Assembly (NCBI GenBank): GCA_007922195.1
Contig: ML681992.1
Span: 1,185,629-1,249,628, forward strand
Direction of reading: 5' to 3'
Length of the DNA: 64,000 bases
DNA from: Podocnemis expansa
Lineage: Eukaryota > Chordata > Testudines > Podocnemididae
Shown here: in pieces, positions 1 through 12,058 of the stretch
Layout of the letters: each line of letters opens with the position of its first letter
How positions within the stretch are numbered: position 1 is the first letter of the stretch
Made by a program: the position numbers and the translations under genes
The notes under the pieces: model-generated
The model's database searches: none
What the model saw: only the letters and a program-made list of their open reading frames with translations
What the model was told of the DNA's origin: nothing

Positions 1-13
1 GGAACTAGAACGG

Positions 14-242
14 ATGTGGAAAGTAAAGGCCAAAGTGGTCCCAGTGGTGGTAGGAGCACTCGGGGCTGTGAGTCCTAAGCTGGCAGAGTGGCTCCTACAG
101 ATCCTAGGAACAACATCAGAGCTCTCTGTCCAGAAGAGTGCAGTGCTCGGAACAGCTAAGATACTGCGCAGAACCCTCAAACTCCCAGGCCTCTGGTAGA
201 GGACCCGAGGTTGAGGAAGACACATACCACCCATAGGGGTGA
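14..242 (+). pseudogene. C-terminal remnant of a retroelement reverse-transcriptase ORF
   Basis: A 61-residue open frame starts MWKVKAKVVPVVVGALGAVS and continues with a segment like LGTTSELSVQKSAVLGTAKI before a stop. This arrangement (WKVK.KVVPVVVGALG, then a basic LGTA.ILRR tail) recurs, as I remember it, at the C-terminus of reverse-transcriptase ORFs in vertebrate genomes; the exact clade is not certain (R2-like non-LTR is a guess). The window edge cuts the upstream part, so whether the body of the element exists cannot be seen. The frame is followed by a stretch that looks like 3' untranslated sequence and an A/T run. It is not a host gene as far as I can tell. Confidence 0.45.
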
Positions 243-1767
243 GAGGGGAATTTTTTTTTTTTTACTAATTAAGGAAGGCCCATCAATGGCTATTAGCCAA
301 CATAGTCAGGAATGTAGCTCCATTTTCTAGGTGTCCCTAAAATCTTGACTGTCAGAACCTGGGACTGGATGACATGGGATGGATTGCCCACTAATTGTGC
401 TGTTCTGTACATTCGCTCTGAAGCATCTTGCACCAGCCGTTGTTGAAGAAATGATACTGGGCTTAATCTAGATGGACCATTGGTAAGACTCAGTATGGCC
501 ATTTTTATGTTTGCTGACGTAGTGCGCGGGGTGCTTAAGAGAAAAAAAGGTTTGCTTTGAAAACAAAATGTGTGCATCATTATAGAGGGTGGTATTCAAA
601 GACTAAGCTCACTTTTTTTTTTTTCCTCAATCACAAACCAGCATTTATAGGCTTAATCAACACTTATCAGCTTTCCCACTCAACAGAAGAGCTCGGAAAA
701 AGTAATCTTGGCCAGACTAGAGAAAAGTAAAATAAAGAAAATGAGAGAGAGAGAGCAGCAGAAACATGCTTTTCACACAAAAATTCTTTTCTCAAATCCA
801 AAGTTTCCACCAAAAGGAGAAATAAAAACAGTTTTGTTAGAACATTTTTGACCAACTAGTCATTTTGTAAATAAGTTACTTTTTTCAGTGAACTTGATCT
901 CTTTTCACTCAGGGCTGAGTAGATCACAGTTACTTTGAATGTGTTAGCTTTATACTATTTTGCATATTTTTGTTCTATTGTACTGGAAATTTGAGCTCTT
1001 TTGTGCCGACAGATAAGACACACAAACTACTCCCTATCCTCTTCCCACCAGCGGCACTGTTCTTTAGGCCAGAGATTTGGGGCACAGACTCCACCTCTGC
1101 CCCCCACCCCCAGCATCAGCACTCTTTTACCAGCCCCCCCCCCGCCTTTCTTTGGAGCTCTTCCCTTGGCACTGGTCACCTTCCTCTGTCACTCCAGGCA
1201 ACCCTACACCCCCCACACCTCATTTTCAGCCTCAAGACACCCTTTTTTCTGCCCCTTCTCCCCCCCACCTTCACTCAGCTCCTGAGGGCCCCTGGCTCAG
1301 CACTTATGGTTGCTGGAGCTCAAGGGAGAGCAAGGAGATGCTGAGCCTGGTCCTTCCTTTCCCAGGTGGCATTTATCTTTCCTGTGAAGCTCCACCCTGG
1401 CCTACATGCCTGGGAGTTCAGCAAGATGGAAAATTTAAAATGGTCCTGCTGGCCCAAGGTCCCAGGCATGGCTGGGGAACTCTCTGCCACATTTGGGGTC
1501 TGTGGTTCATGTGCCCAGGACCAGTGACACCACTGCTTTTCACCTTCCCCATCTCTCACAGGATAAGTGGGGAAATGCTTCTACTTTGATAACCTATGCT
1601 TGTGTAAATATTCACTAATTTTTAAGTTCACTCTTTGTGTTCATTTGTGCCAGTGTTACTTGATCATGGAGAGAAGACACTAAGGGAGTGAGATCTTGGC
1701 CAAAGGCCGTTCAATTTAAAAATTCACACAAATATGTGTGAAAAACTCTCTCACTAGAAGGAAGGTG
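243..1767. other. No gene seen; C-rich stretch
   Basis: No coding, RNA or clear repeat signature. Bases 1020-1300 are pyrimidine-rich on this strand (runs of C and CCCCACC), which creates long spurious proline-rich frames in all three phases. T runs lie at about 250 and 612. Confidence 0.6.
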
Positions 1768-1935
1768 AAGGACTGAAGTGGGTTGCCAAGGGAGGTGATG
1801 GAATCTCCATCCCTGGAAATTTTTAAGGCTCAGTTGGATAAAGCCCTGCCTGGGATGATTTAGAGTGGGCCTGCTTTTAGGAGAGGGTTGGACTAGGTGA
1901 CCTCATGAGATCCTTTCTAGCCCTATGCTTCTGCA
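1768..1935 (+). mobile_element. CR1 LINE 3' end fragment
   Basis: The stretch from GAAGTGGGTTGCCAAGGGAG through GGAGAGGGTTGGACTAGGTG to the CCTTTCTAGCCCTATG end matches the familiar last part of CR1 ORF2 and its 3' UTR in the sense direction. It is a 5'-truncated copy, as most CR1 insertions are. Several substitutions mark it as old. Confidence 0.85.
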
Positions 1936-4107
1936 TTTTTTTTTTTTTGCTGAAGTCATCCAGTTTTCCTGTCTATATTAAGCTATGTTAATGCCTTATT
2001 TTGTAATTGTAAATTAAATGAACACATAGTTCCTCTTTTGACTTTGTTTTCAGGGGATGAAGAATTAGTGGAAAATATAGGAAATCAGTCAGAATTCAAT
2101 GCCTAGGCACTCTTGAAAATCTCAGTAGGAATCTCTCTGTGTCTTTAGGTACCTAGAGATACTTAAACACCCAGCTCACAGGTAGGCTGTGATTGTGGCA
2201 ACAAGAGAGAAAAAATAGATAATAATGAATAATCAGAGTAAGTATGAACATGGGAATGGACATGGGGAAAAAAAAAAGGCCAAAAGGAAAATGTGAAGTA
2301 AAAATAAAAAAAAACACAGGATGGAAGAAAATAATCTTTCAAATCATTCCCATCAATGTGTTCCACTAGCTCAGCCCACAACGTCCATGTCAAAAACTAC
2401 TGGATAGGACCCTGCATAGGTGTAGAGTTCTGTACTAGGAGATCCCAGTACAGGACCAAGACATTAGGGGCCAATATTACAAGCTGTCCAGTGCAGGCAG
2501 GTGCCTTTGCTCTCACATAGTCTTAGTAAAATCGGAGGCAATCCACGCAAGAGCAAGCGCCTGCCTGTGACAGATTTGCACCACTCACCAGCAGACTGGT
2601 ACCACCTTCTTACTCTCTGGGGATTAGCTTCAAGCTGACATTTACCTCACCAGTCTGTGCACCATCGTTTTTCCTCATAGTTCAACTATGGCCCTTGCCA
2701 TAGCTGTTAGGACCCACAAAGTCTTCTTCACAACTTGGGCCTCTGGCTAAGCCATATCTATGTTCTCCCCTTTCAGGGGAGTTTTAGCTCCTCAGAAGTC
2801 CAGACGCTTTCTCTGTGACCACTGAAGTTTTTCAGTTCCACCACTTCTTCAGTAACACTTACAGTCACCTATTGCACTATTTTCCCAATAGCTACTGGGG
2901 GAGAGGAGGAAGCGACCTTGGCCCACTCCCCTCTCCAGATCTCAGTGCCTTCTACTGCACCTCAAAATGCTTTCCCTGTTGCTATCTCCTTGGACCACTT
3001 CCCCCAGTTCTAGGACATTCTCTACCCATCTTCAGAGCCTTCTGCCACCCACTCCCAGGACAAACAATGTCTCAGCTGCTTCAGGAGTCTCATCCCATGA
3101 AAGATAAAACCTTCCCTCTATGAGCTGCAGGTAGTGACTTCACTTCTTTTCCCTGAAGTTCTTTTATATGGGTCTGCTCGCCCTTGATCGATTCTTCCTG
3201 CCAGCCTCTCTGTTATTGGTTGCCTCCCTCGGGATACTTTAATTCCTTAAATTCCACTGTGTGTCAGACTCCTCATCACACTGCCCATGTTCAGCACCAT
3301 TCAGACAGGGGGCTTCACATCAAAGTCTGTGTGTAGTGAACAAATTTCAGGATTAGGTCCCTGTATTGTGAACTGCTTGGGGAATAGCGATAGTTTGTAA
3401 TTTGCCTTTAATATCCATTCAAAGTAAGGACTGCACCTCTGGGATGAAATCCTGGCCCCACTAAATTGACTGGCAAAACTACACTGATTTTATCCCAGTT
3501 AGAGCAGAATCAGGGCCTCAGTTGTGTCTATAATGAAATACACTTGGCAGAAGAAACAAAATTGTAATTTATCCTTCCAGAAGAAAAATAAACGGTTGGG
3601 GCGCCATCCCTCTGCACTCTTATTACCACAGTGCTTGCCTTTTCTTGGAATTGGTCCACAATTGAGACTGCAGTTTAGCTTTTGATTGAATGTTTTTCAC
3701 ATTGAATTTCACTTTATATTTTCTCTAGCTTTTTAAAACCAACAGTATGACTTCCGTTTACTAACTCTTTCAATAGCAAAGAATATAAAGCAGCAGCTAT
3801 GGTATTTGTAGACTAAGTTGTTTTGTCCTTGTCGGGTTGGTGTGACTAGCTCTTTGATGTTAAAAACAATGTATAATGCTGGAGAAATTATGCTTGATTC
3901 ACCCCTTCTGGGAGGGAGGGGTGAAGATTTCACCATCTAGCAGCTGCAGAGGAGAGGTGATTCACCCCAAGAGAAGGCTGATGAAAGTACAATTATCTTT
4001 CTCCCCCAGGATTTCTGTCAGAAAAGAATAGCTGTAATTTATGGCAAGGAGTCTATGAAAGCTATTACTGCCTGGCCCAGTCTCTATAGAGAATCATAAA
4101 AACAACG
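1936..4107. other. Apparently unique sequence
   Basis: About 2.2 kb with no recognisable exon or repeat. It holds a T run at 1937-1949 and a few short A runs. The open frames here are short and show no family signature. Confidence 0.55.
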
Positions 4108-4290
4108 AGTGTCCTGTGACACCATATAGACTAACAGATTTCTTCAGGCATAAGCTTTTGTGGGTTCCAATCCACTTTGTCAGAGGCATCTGATGAAGTG
4201 GGTTGGAGCCCACAAAAGCTTATCACCAAAGAAATCTGTTAGTCTGTAGGACTCTTGTTGTTTTTGCTGTACACGGCTACCCCTGTGGAA
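4108..4290. mobile_element. Inverted pair of PLE-like repeats
   Basis: Two copies of one repeat lie head to head about 4187. The right copy reads GGCATCTGATGAAGTGGG, then a loop, CCCACAAAAGCTTAT, then AAATCTGTTAGTCTG and CACGGCTACCCCTG. The left copy is its reverse complement. CTGATGA at 4190-4196 and the paired GTGGG/CCCAC (4198-4202, 4209-4213) form a hammerhead-like core in which the expected GAAA has become AAAA. The TTAGTC and GGCTACCCC tail is shared with all other copies in the window. Assignment to Penelope-like elements is inference. Confidence 0.7.
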
Positions 4291-5199
4291 ATAGTGAAGA
4301 TTGTGTTTAAAATTACAAGCCACAACTTAAAATTCTGACTTGTTTTACTGGTCCTCCTTGCAGGCTGGGGGAACTGAGATACAGCATATGATCTGGGTCC
4401 CCAACAATCAGTCTGCAAAACTGCCCACTTTGAGCAAGGTGGATTGAGTTGTGACTTTCTACTTTAGGTAGCAGGCTGGTATATCACTCTCTGTATTTGA
4501 TTATTTTGTGTTTAGATTTAGATTCTAAGAAATAAAATGATGTTATACTGCAGCCTTTCAGGAGGAATAATTGTTTTACTTTTAACTCTTCCTACATGTG
4601 CTGTGAATCTAAGTGCCCCCCCTGGATAGTTAACAGTGTATTATAAGCGGACCCACATGCATCTAAGTCCATTGGGTCTGTATGGAATCAAGTCTCTGTA
4701 TCTAGTTCTGAGTTTTCAAGGTGCATTCCTAGACATAGACTTCTTGTCTGAATAATTTCTTTTCAGTCCAACCACACTAGTTTCCAGAGCACTGTCTCAA
4801 ATCTCCAGAGCCCCAAGTTTCTTAACCATGCTCCCTCAGAACATTAAACTTTAACTCCTTTGGAGACAATCTGACATGAAATAAAGGTACATAGGCTTAA
4901 CAAAGGGATTTCTCCAGCCAGTCTCATTATTCTTTAAAAAGTCTCAAGACCTATAGATCTTTGCAATATAAGTCCTGAGATATATCCCCCTCTAGCCTGA
5001 TATGACCCCTTCTGTGAGTCTGACATATGGTTAGTGTTTCATCCTAGGGAGAGTTCCTCCTGCTTCTTCTGTCTCCAGCCCTCTTCTTACATATTGTAAT
5101 GGAAACTCCCCATTCAAGAGAAATAGCATTCTCTTAAACACAGTCTCTCTCCCTTTGGTGAAATGGTTGGGCTGAGAAGTTGCAGATTTGCATGCCCCT
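4291..5199. other. Apparently unique sequence
   Basis: No gene or repeat recognised. Base composition is ordinary for the window. Confidence 0.5.
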
Positions 5200-5678
5200 G
5201 GCTATGTCCACACAGGGCAGGCTTGTTTCGAAACAAGACCTTTCGAAACAAGCTGTTTTGAAATAACATGTTATTTCAAACCACCTTATTTCGAAGGACA
5301 AAAACTTTGTCCTCGAAATAAGGGAGCAAAATAGCAGGTCCACAGTGTGGACCTGCTATTTCGCTTGGGGAGGGACTGCAGGCACTCACAGGGTGCAACC
5401 CCGGAATCCCTGGTGCCCCTGCTCCTGCCGGGGGCATGGCCGGGGCAATCCCCAGCCATGCCCCCGGCAGGAGCGGAGGCACCGGGAATTCCGGGCCGGC
5501 GCTCACTCTGGCCCTGGCAGCAGCGGGCTCCAGCTGTGCCCCGGGGCCCACGCCGCCAGGTTTGGGGGCAGCCAGGGCTTTAAAGCCCCTGGGGTGAGGT
5601 GCCCCACTGTGCCTCTCCTGGCGGGTGCCTGCAGGGGACTGAGGTTGTTTCGAAATAAGAAGTGTGCGTGGACATACC
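5200..5678. mobile_element. TTCGAA-type non-autonomous DNA transposon with GC-rich core
   Basis: The left end GGCTATGTCCACAC and the right end (read on the minus strand as GGTATGTCCACGCACAC) are imperfect terminal inverted repeats, flanked by a candidate 3-bp duplication CCT (5197-5199, 5679-5681). Subterminal palindromes of the type TTGTTTCGAAACAA and TTATTTCGAA fill the left side. An internal palindrome centred near 5346 (AGCAGGTCCACAGTGTGGAC) precedes a GC-rich core at about 5355-5640. No transposase is encoded. The superfamily is not resolved; a 3-bp duplication would fit PIF/Harbinger-like elements. Confidence 0.75.
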
Positions 5679-5925
5679 CCTTGTGTACAGAATCTATTGT
5701 TGCATGGGTTTAGCCGGCAGTTGATGGACAATCTAAGCTGATGGTCCTAGATCATTTTTTATGGCTTCTGAATCATAGTCATTCTATGAGGTGTGAAACA
5801 CCTTACTCAATAAGTTTTCTGTCTGGAATATATCATAATTAGTTCACTCATGGAAGCGTTAGAAATATGTTAAACCCCAGATCTAAAACAGACATTATTA
5901 CAATTAGAGCTGGGTGAATAGTTGA

Positions 5926-5993
5926 TTTTTGTTTGTTTGTTTGTTTGTTTGTTTGTTTGTTTGTTTGTTTGTTTGTTTGTTTGTTTGTTTGTT
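5926..5993. repeat. (GTTT)n microsatellite
   Basis: About 16 uninterrupted copies of the tetranucleotide GTTT. Confidence 0.97.
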
Positions 5994-7195
5994 GGGATGG
6001 ACAGGGTATATGATTCAACAAGATGTCTGAAAACACATTTAATTATAATGAGTAAAGAACTGAAGTTCAGTGATATGTCTCAATGTCAGAAAGTGATTCA
6101 AGGGACCTGTGGCATAATTTGCAATACAGCAGTCATTCAAACAGATTTATATTCATTCTAGTCTTTGCTTGTGTAATCAGGAGACGATTAAGCACAAAAA
6201 TTGCATAAATATACCATAGTCAAAACTTTCAGACCACACACTTAACACTATTTAAAGAACCAAAGGAAATAAGGTAGACATTTAACACAGAATACAAACA
6301 CTGAAATGCCTTAGTTGTTTTTGAAAATCCCTGGATTCGGTTTGCAGTGTCCACTTACAGGAAGAGCCATAGAAAACCAGGTGCAGGTTATAGTTTCTGT
6401 TTTGCACAAACTCTTCCCCATAGAAGAATTCAAGCTTTTCTCTGGACTCACCTGACATCTAATGGGTGCTGGGTTCTATGAAAATTGTTAACTGAGTTCT
6501 AGCCTTCACCTGCCCATGGTCACTGATTTACAACTGCACTCTAATCTTCTGTAATAATAGGGAGAGTCTTCTTTGATACAAACTAACAATAAAATTACTT
6601 CATTTCCTTTTTCTTGATTAATTCTGCATCCCCTATGTGCATATTTACCTTGATACATCAGAAAACCATTTCTCAGGAAATGAATAAATTTACACAGCAC
6701 TTATCTTAAGCAGACAGTGGTGAAATTGGCAAACTGGTTTTCAGAGTCTCATTGTCTGTGGGCACATTGTGTGTCTGCTTTTGCGTTTCAATATTCTGCT
6801 TCAGTCTTTAGAAAATGTAAGTTCCAGTGCAACTTAGAAATGGTTTCTGAGAGTCTTTTAGGCTGTCTGAGTTATCAAAGCTAATGCCATTAAATTATAA
6901 TCCTGAATTTGTCTCAGAGAGGCAAGCATGGGCATGTCCTGATATACCTCCCAAATATTTGTTATAAAATACTGCCAAAATTCAAATGGCAAGTAGACAA
7001 TGATAAATTACCGGAACAGAAAGATTTGTTTTTATTTTTTTTTATCAAAAAGAGAACTAATAGTTTGCCTACCTTTTTTATTTTTTTAATGGGTATTGAG
7101 GAGCTTAGGGGTATTGTCGGTGGCTAATAGAAATGAAGATATGGAAATAGAAATGATCACATTTGGAACTTGGAAATCAAAGTCAAACATCTTAA
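5994..7195. other. Apparently unique sequence
   Basis: About 1.2 kb of AT-rich sequence without a recognised exon, RNA gene or repeat. Confidence 0.5.
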
Positions 7196-8410
7196 TGAGA
7201 CCAAACTGGGGATGACTGGGAAATCTCCATCCAAGAATATTAAAGGAACTGGCACACAAAATTGCAAGCCCAAGAGAAAGGATTTTTTAATGAATCCATA
7301 AATTCTGGAGCATACCCTGTAACTGCAGAATTGTTAATATATTATCTACTTTTAAGAAAGGAGAATAAAAGCTACCCAGAAAACTACAGGCCCATTAGTT
7401 TGCAAGTAGTATGCAAGGTTTGGAATAAATTTGGAAACAGAATGTAGTAAAGGACATACAAGTAAATGGTACTTTGGGGAAAATACAATATGATTTCACA
7501 GACAGTAAACCCACCTGAACTCTTTCTTTGAGAAGTGAACTTATGTTTTCAGAAAAAGGAAGTGCAGAGAATCTAATTTGCCTGCATTTCAGTAAGGTAT
7601 TTAATATAGTTCCAATAGGAAATTATTAATTACATGGGAGATTATGCAGATTAATACAAGAACTGAAAGGTGGGTAAGGAATTGGGTAAAGGACAGATTA
7701 CAGCAGATCATACTGAACAGTGAAATTCCAGGCTTGAACGAGATTACTAATAGAATCCCTTAAGAATCAGAATTGGGCTTATAAAGCCAACTGTATTAAT
7801 CTTTTTCATTAATGACTTTGGCACGAGAAGTGATATTCTCCATAGACTAATATGTTCTGGACAAGCATTCAAGACAATCTGGACAAACTTGAAAAAAAAG
7901 AGTAATAAAAGTGGGATGAACTGTAATAGTTCAAAATGTAAAGTCATGAACTTAGGCAAGGTCTACACTGGAGGACAAATTCAGCAGGAGTCAATGGGAG
8001 TAACACAAGCTACTCAGAGTAGCTGGCATAACTTCTGTGGCCTTCTTAACTCCTCTTCAGAATGGCATCTGCACTATGCTGTGTCAGTGGGTCTTAACTG
8101 ACTGCTAAGTTGATCTGAAAAGATCAGTCTGATGGTGGCAAATTTGATGACTCAACAGAGATGTGGGCTTAGGGACCATCAACAAGAATTTTTGGTATAA
8201 GCCAGGGAGATATCAATCAGAAGCAACAAAGTAGGAGATGTGTTCGTTGACCATAGGGTGACTGCGTTCCTGCTGTGATGTGCTCATGAAAAAAAGCTAA
8301 TGCAACCTTAGGATGCATCAGATAAAGTGATTTCAGTACAGTTAGGGATATGTTATTGCCATTATACGAGGAATTATTGAGATATCTTCTGGAATACTTT
8401 ATACCAGGAA
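7196..8410 (+). mobile_element. Old CR1-type LINE fragment (reverse transcriptase region), interrupted
   Basis: Sense-strand remains of a CR1-like ORF2 are visible in shifting frames: KSYPENYRPISLQ (from about 7357), a HFSK.FNIVP-like stretch (about 7585-7615), CNSSKCKVMNLG (about 7920-7955), then after an insertion ANATLGCIR-like coding (about 8300) and LPLYEELLRYLLEY-like coding (about 8350-8400). Many stops and frameshifts show a very old copy. The insertion at 7955-8168 splits the reading of CKVMNLG from what follows; removing it restores the usual order of the family. Confidence 0.75.
7955..8168. mobile_element. Short DNA element inserted in the LINE
   Basis: It starts GGCAAGGTCTACACTGG, a degenerate form of the GGCTATGTCTACAC end seen elsewhere in the window. 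It is flanked by TTA on both sides (7952-7954 and 8169-8171), consistent with a 3-bp target duplication. The right end is too decayed to call a terminal repeat by itself; the boundary rests mainly on the interruption of the LINE. Confidence 0.55.
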
Positions 8411-8505
8411 CATTGTTATGCATGAAGATTAGCTGGGGCCCAGGCTCCCCCACCAGGTCTAAACTCTGCCTCCTGGCCCCCACCCCACCCCATCCAGCCC
8501 AGGCT

Positions 8506-8990
8506 TAGTGTCAGAGGATGCACATCTGTGTACCTCGGGTTATGATCCATATCATTCTTCTGTTCACTTATACACTGGGAGGTATGTTTTTATGTCAGTT
8601 ATACCATACAAAGTTTCTTTATGGATGCTACATGATTACCATGATATGTTTCCTGCAGCCATATGCATGTTCACAGATATGCAGCAAGGCTCCGGGGGAT
8701 GGGACCCAGCCAGAACTCTCTTCCAGCAAGATGTAAACAAGCAAGGCTGTGAGCAAGAAGGCAACAAAGATATGCTGATTGCGGTGACTCAATCCTCACC
8801 TCTCCCTTTCTGGCAGAGGTGATTTCATGTTGCTGCAGGAAACATCATCATAGTAATCACGTAGAACAGGTTATGGCCATCCATAAAGAAACTTTGTATG
8901 GTGTGATTGACGTAAAAATGTACAATCCCAGTGAATAGAAAAATGATATAGATCATAACTCCCAGGTGCACAGATGTGCATCCCATGATA
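8506..8990. repeat. Inverted repeat with about 150-bp arms
   Basis: The left arm (about 8506-8661, through GGGTTATGATCCATATCATT and AAGTTTCTTTATGGATG) returns as its reverse complement at about 8838-8990, separated by about 175 bp. The left arm and the spacer also match a single copy at about 43372-43620. The unit is therefore a dispersed repeat, perhaps part of an LTR retroelement, here present as an inverted duplication. Confidence 0.75.
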
Positions 8991-9335
8991 CTAAGGTCCA
9001 CATGTCTGAAGGCATCATGCTGTGCTGAATGTATTTACATATCTGAAAATTTAAAATAAGGAGATTGAATTTAGACAGTCAGAAATAAACAATTCTCAAA
9101 TATGATCCATCCTCTTTACAGCAACCCTCAATCCCTTTTTTACGCTAAATCAAAACAAGCAGGCATGTAGAATGGGTGTAGGCATCTCAGAGAACCACAG
9201 TTACTGGAAAGTAACCACTCTTTTCTTCAAGTTATTGGTGGTGATGTCCCTCCCCAGTATGCTACATTTGTCTTTACCGGAATGGATTCTTTATTTTTCT
9301 GGTACAGGTCAGACATACAGCTGACACTGCAGATT
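8991..9335. other. Nothing recognised
   Basis: Short unique stretch between two inverted repeats; no gene signal. Confidence 0.5.
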
Positions 9336-9495
9336 TCTAGCAGCACTTTTAAAGACTAAAAAAGATTCCCACTTTGTCAGAGGCTTGAAAATAGAGTTTA
9401 TCCACAAAAGCTTAAGCAATAAATAAATTCGTTAGTCTTTAAAAGTGCAACAGAGCTCCTTGTTTGTTTTACTGAACTAGACTGACACACAAGTA
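9336..9495. mobile_element. Decayed inverted pair of PLE-like repeats
   Basis: The left half (AGCACTTTTAAAGACTAA and CCCACTTTGTCAGAGGC) is a shortened reverse copy. The right half carries CCACAAAAGCTTAAG, AAATTCGTTAGTCTTT, AAAGTGCAACAGAGCTCCTT and ACTAGACTGACAC. These are degenerate versions of the stem II, GAAA and tail segments of the better copies at 19916 and 30612. Confidence 0.65.
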
Positions 9496-10655
9496 CCCTT
9501 CTGGAACTTTTCAGTAAGAGAAAGTTTAACTTCATGGCTTGCTGCAGTTTATAGGAGGGCAAAACTGAGGAGAAGAATAATTAAATTGTATTTCCATTTT
9601 GAAGTGTTGCACTCTTTCACTGAAGAGGCCTGCTCCTTCAGTGTATTCAGTTTCTTTAGTGACCAAAAAAAAAAAAAAAAAAAGAAAAAGAAAAAAAATT
9701 ACTATCTCTACTCTTGTTTGTCCTGCAGAGCTAACTGAGATTGGAGAGGGTGTTGGATTCTTTTCTCTCTTGTGGACTATTGACAGAAATGTTTACTATA
9801 TTCATCCTTTTTTCATATGAATGCAATGGGACTGTTCACTTGTTTAAATGCCCACTATCTCCTTCCCACCTCACCAAGCTCCCAAATCCCTCCAAACCCT
9901 GCTCTTTTCCCTTCCTAGCCTGCCAGGCTCTCTGCAGTGGATTCACACCTCACCTGGCTCCTGATAACTCTCACTCCTCAGCTATTTCCTCTTCTCCTCT
10001 CACCACTTTCTTGACTATCTCAGGCCCCCACCTCACCCCAGTCTAAACTGGACCACTCACTTGTTTTTTGCATCTTTAGAATTGTTTTCTAAATTGCAGT
10101 CACACCTGTGCTTTATTTACGCACTGACAGCTATAGCACAGCAAAACACATTGGTCACTGCTGAATTTGAAGGCCATGGAGCAAGATGTAAATCAAGGCA
10201 CAATTTTGCTAGTGTTGTGAGAAAGAAAAAGCCCAGCTATTGTCAGATGGAGGGAGTGGGGCTCCTCAAGGAAAAGACTTATTATGTGAGGAAAGCTGAT
10301 GCTGAAAACATTGTGACCTAGGGAACAAGAAGCCCTAGACACACAGGGTGTTTTCACAGCAAGTGGCAGTGGCAGGAGAGGATGCTCAAGAGGCACTAGT
10401 TTAAACCCAGAATGCCCTTTCTGAGGTTTATTTCAGGAGTTCTGGCAAAGTCTTTAGCTGCCACACAGCTTTCCATAAACAATCTTTAATATATAAGCCA
10501 ACAACCCAACACAAATAGTAAAGTACTTATAGGTCCATAAGACACTCTGTCCAGCTTTTAGCCAGCTATGCTATTCTGCCTCTCATGACCTCATTAGGTT
10601 TATCCTCTCCACAGTTAACTCCTTTTATAATTGGAGCAGCTGCTAATAGTGGAGC
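9496..10655. other. No gene seen; A-rich run
   Basis: Contains an A-rich simple run at about 9665-9701 and a pyrimidine-rich patch at 9840-10040. No recognised exon or repeat. Confidence 0.5.
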
Positions 10656-11300
10656 TCTTGCACAGAAGTGTTCCCACTGGCTATTGCCCCACTCGGCCCC
10701 AAACCAACCCCCCTGGACGATCCAATATTGGCCTGCTTGACCATCTCCCTCCTCCAACTCTTGCTCACTCTGGCCCAAACTGCCTCCACCTGCTCTTGCC
10801 CCAAACTACCCTCCAACACCTTGCCCTGGCTGGCTTGAAACTACTCCAGATGGCTATTGCCCCAGCTAGGCCCTGCTAACCCCCTCCATCATTGCCTCAC
10901 CTGGCCCAACACCATCCAAACCCCACTATTGCCCCCAAACTGCTTGCCCTCACTCAAGCTGTGCCCCACCTTGCCCAGGTAGCTATTTTCCCACATGGGT
11001 CCTGCTGGCTCACGTTCCTGTCCTCTACCCCTGCTATTGCTCTGTCTCTCATCCAAAATTGCCTACCTGCCTGATCACCCCTGGGGACCAGGCTGGACCC
11101 AGGACCCTGGGTGGCCTGCTACACCTCACCTCCCACACCCTCATTTTCCCTTTGCCTCCCTTGTGAGCTGGGGGCCCCAGTACTTATGCCGGTACTGGTG
11201 GCCAGGGGAGCAGAACTGAATCAGGCACACAGAGCCCTGCACTGGGGGGGGGAGGAATTTAAATCTCCCTCCTTCCCTCACTCTGCACCACCTAGAGGAA
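10656..11300. repeat. C-rich block with degenerate tandem units
   Basis: Variants of TGGCTATTGCCCCA, CTGGCCCAAACTGC and CCTTGCCC recur at irregular spacing of roughly 35-60 bp. The composition (C-rich on this strand) differs sharply from the flanks. It looks like the GC-rich minisatellite core of the element at 13372, but no terminal repeats are visible, so it may be an orphan core or an old minisatellite. Confidence 0.45.
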
Positions 11301-11397
11301 CTAAGTGCTCCAGGAGGTCAGGGCTAACTAGCTGCTTACTCTGAGTCAGCAAGCAGGCAGCAAAGCTAAACTGAAAGTAAACAGGCTTGATTTGCTC

Positions 11398-11441
11398 TGT
11401 GCGTGCGTGCGTGCGTGTGTGTGCGTGCGCGCGCGCGCACG
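11398..11441. repeat. (GTGC)n / (GC)n purine-pyrimidine run
   Basis: About 44 bp of alternating G/T and C, ending in GCGCGCGCGCAC. Alternating tracts of this kind can adopt Z-DNA; that is general knowledge and not shown here. Confidence 0.9.
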
Positions 11442-11634
11442 TGCTGGGGGCGGCGCTGGAACAGAGATGAGTAGGGGCTTCAACCCCTTGGGCCCTATGG
11501 CAGAGACGCCTCTGCTGTATACAATTTTGGTCTCCCAACTTAAGAAGGATGAATTCAAACGGGGACAAATGCAAATAAGAGCTAATAGGATGATCAGAGA
11601 CATGGAGATCCTACTTTATGAGAGAAGACTTAAG

Positions 11635-12038
11635 GGCTGTGTTCACACAGCCCTCTTATTTCAAAACAACGGAGGTTGTTTCAAAATAAGATTTAGGCTG
11701 TTCACACAATGCACGGTTGTTTCGAAACAATGGGTCCCGTTGTTTCGAAACAACGGCATTGTTTCAAAACAAGTTAAACCCCATGCGGGGACAAAACAAT
11801 GTTGTTTCAAAATGGTTGTTTCAAAACAACGCCGTGCGAACATGTTGTTTCAAAACAATGGTGACTTGTTTCGAAATAACTGTTGCCTGAACCTGCTATT
11901 TCGCTTTGAGCTTTTTTCCTTAATTCAAATTAACAAACTGTTAATTTGAATTAAGTTATTTCGAAATAAGGCATTATTTTGATACAAGTTGTTTCGAAAC
12001 AACCGTACTGAAATAACCCCCTGTGTGTGAACACAGCC
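11635..12038. mobile_element. TTCGAA-type MITE, short form
   Basis: Perfect 14-bp terminal repeats GGCTGTGTTCACAC, flanked by AAG on both sides (11632-11634, 12039-12041). The body is filled with GTTGTTTCGAAACAAC-like palindromes and has no GC-rich core. Read in reverse it matches the copy at 41220-41566 along its length, so both belong to one subfamily. Intact TTCGAA CpG sites suggest fairly recent insertion. Confidence 0.9.
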
Positions 12039-12058
12039 AAGGAGTATGGCTTTTTTAG

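Noticed and set aside
1077..1589. 170-aa frame with a proline-rich start
   Set aside because: Lies over a C-rich stretch with overlapping frames in other phases; no domain or family signature.
11392..11949. 185-aa frame
   Set aside because: A chimera of a GC-repeat run, the LINE C-terminal segment and an inserted TTCGAA element; not one gene.
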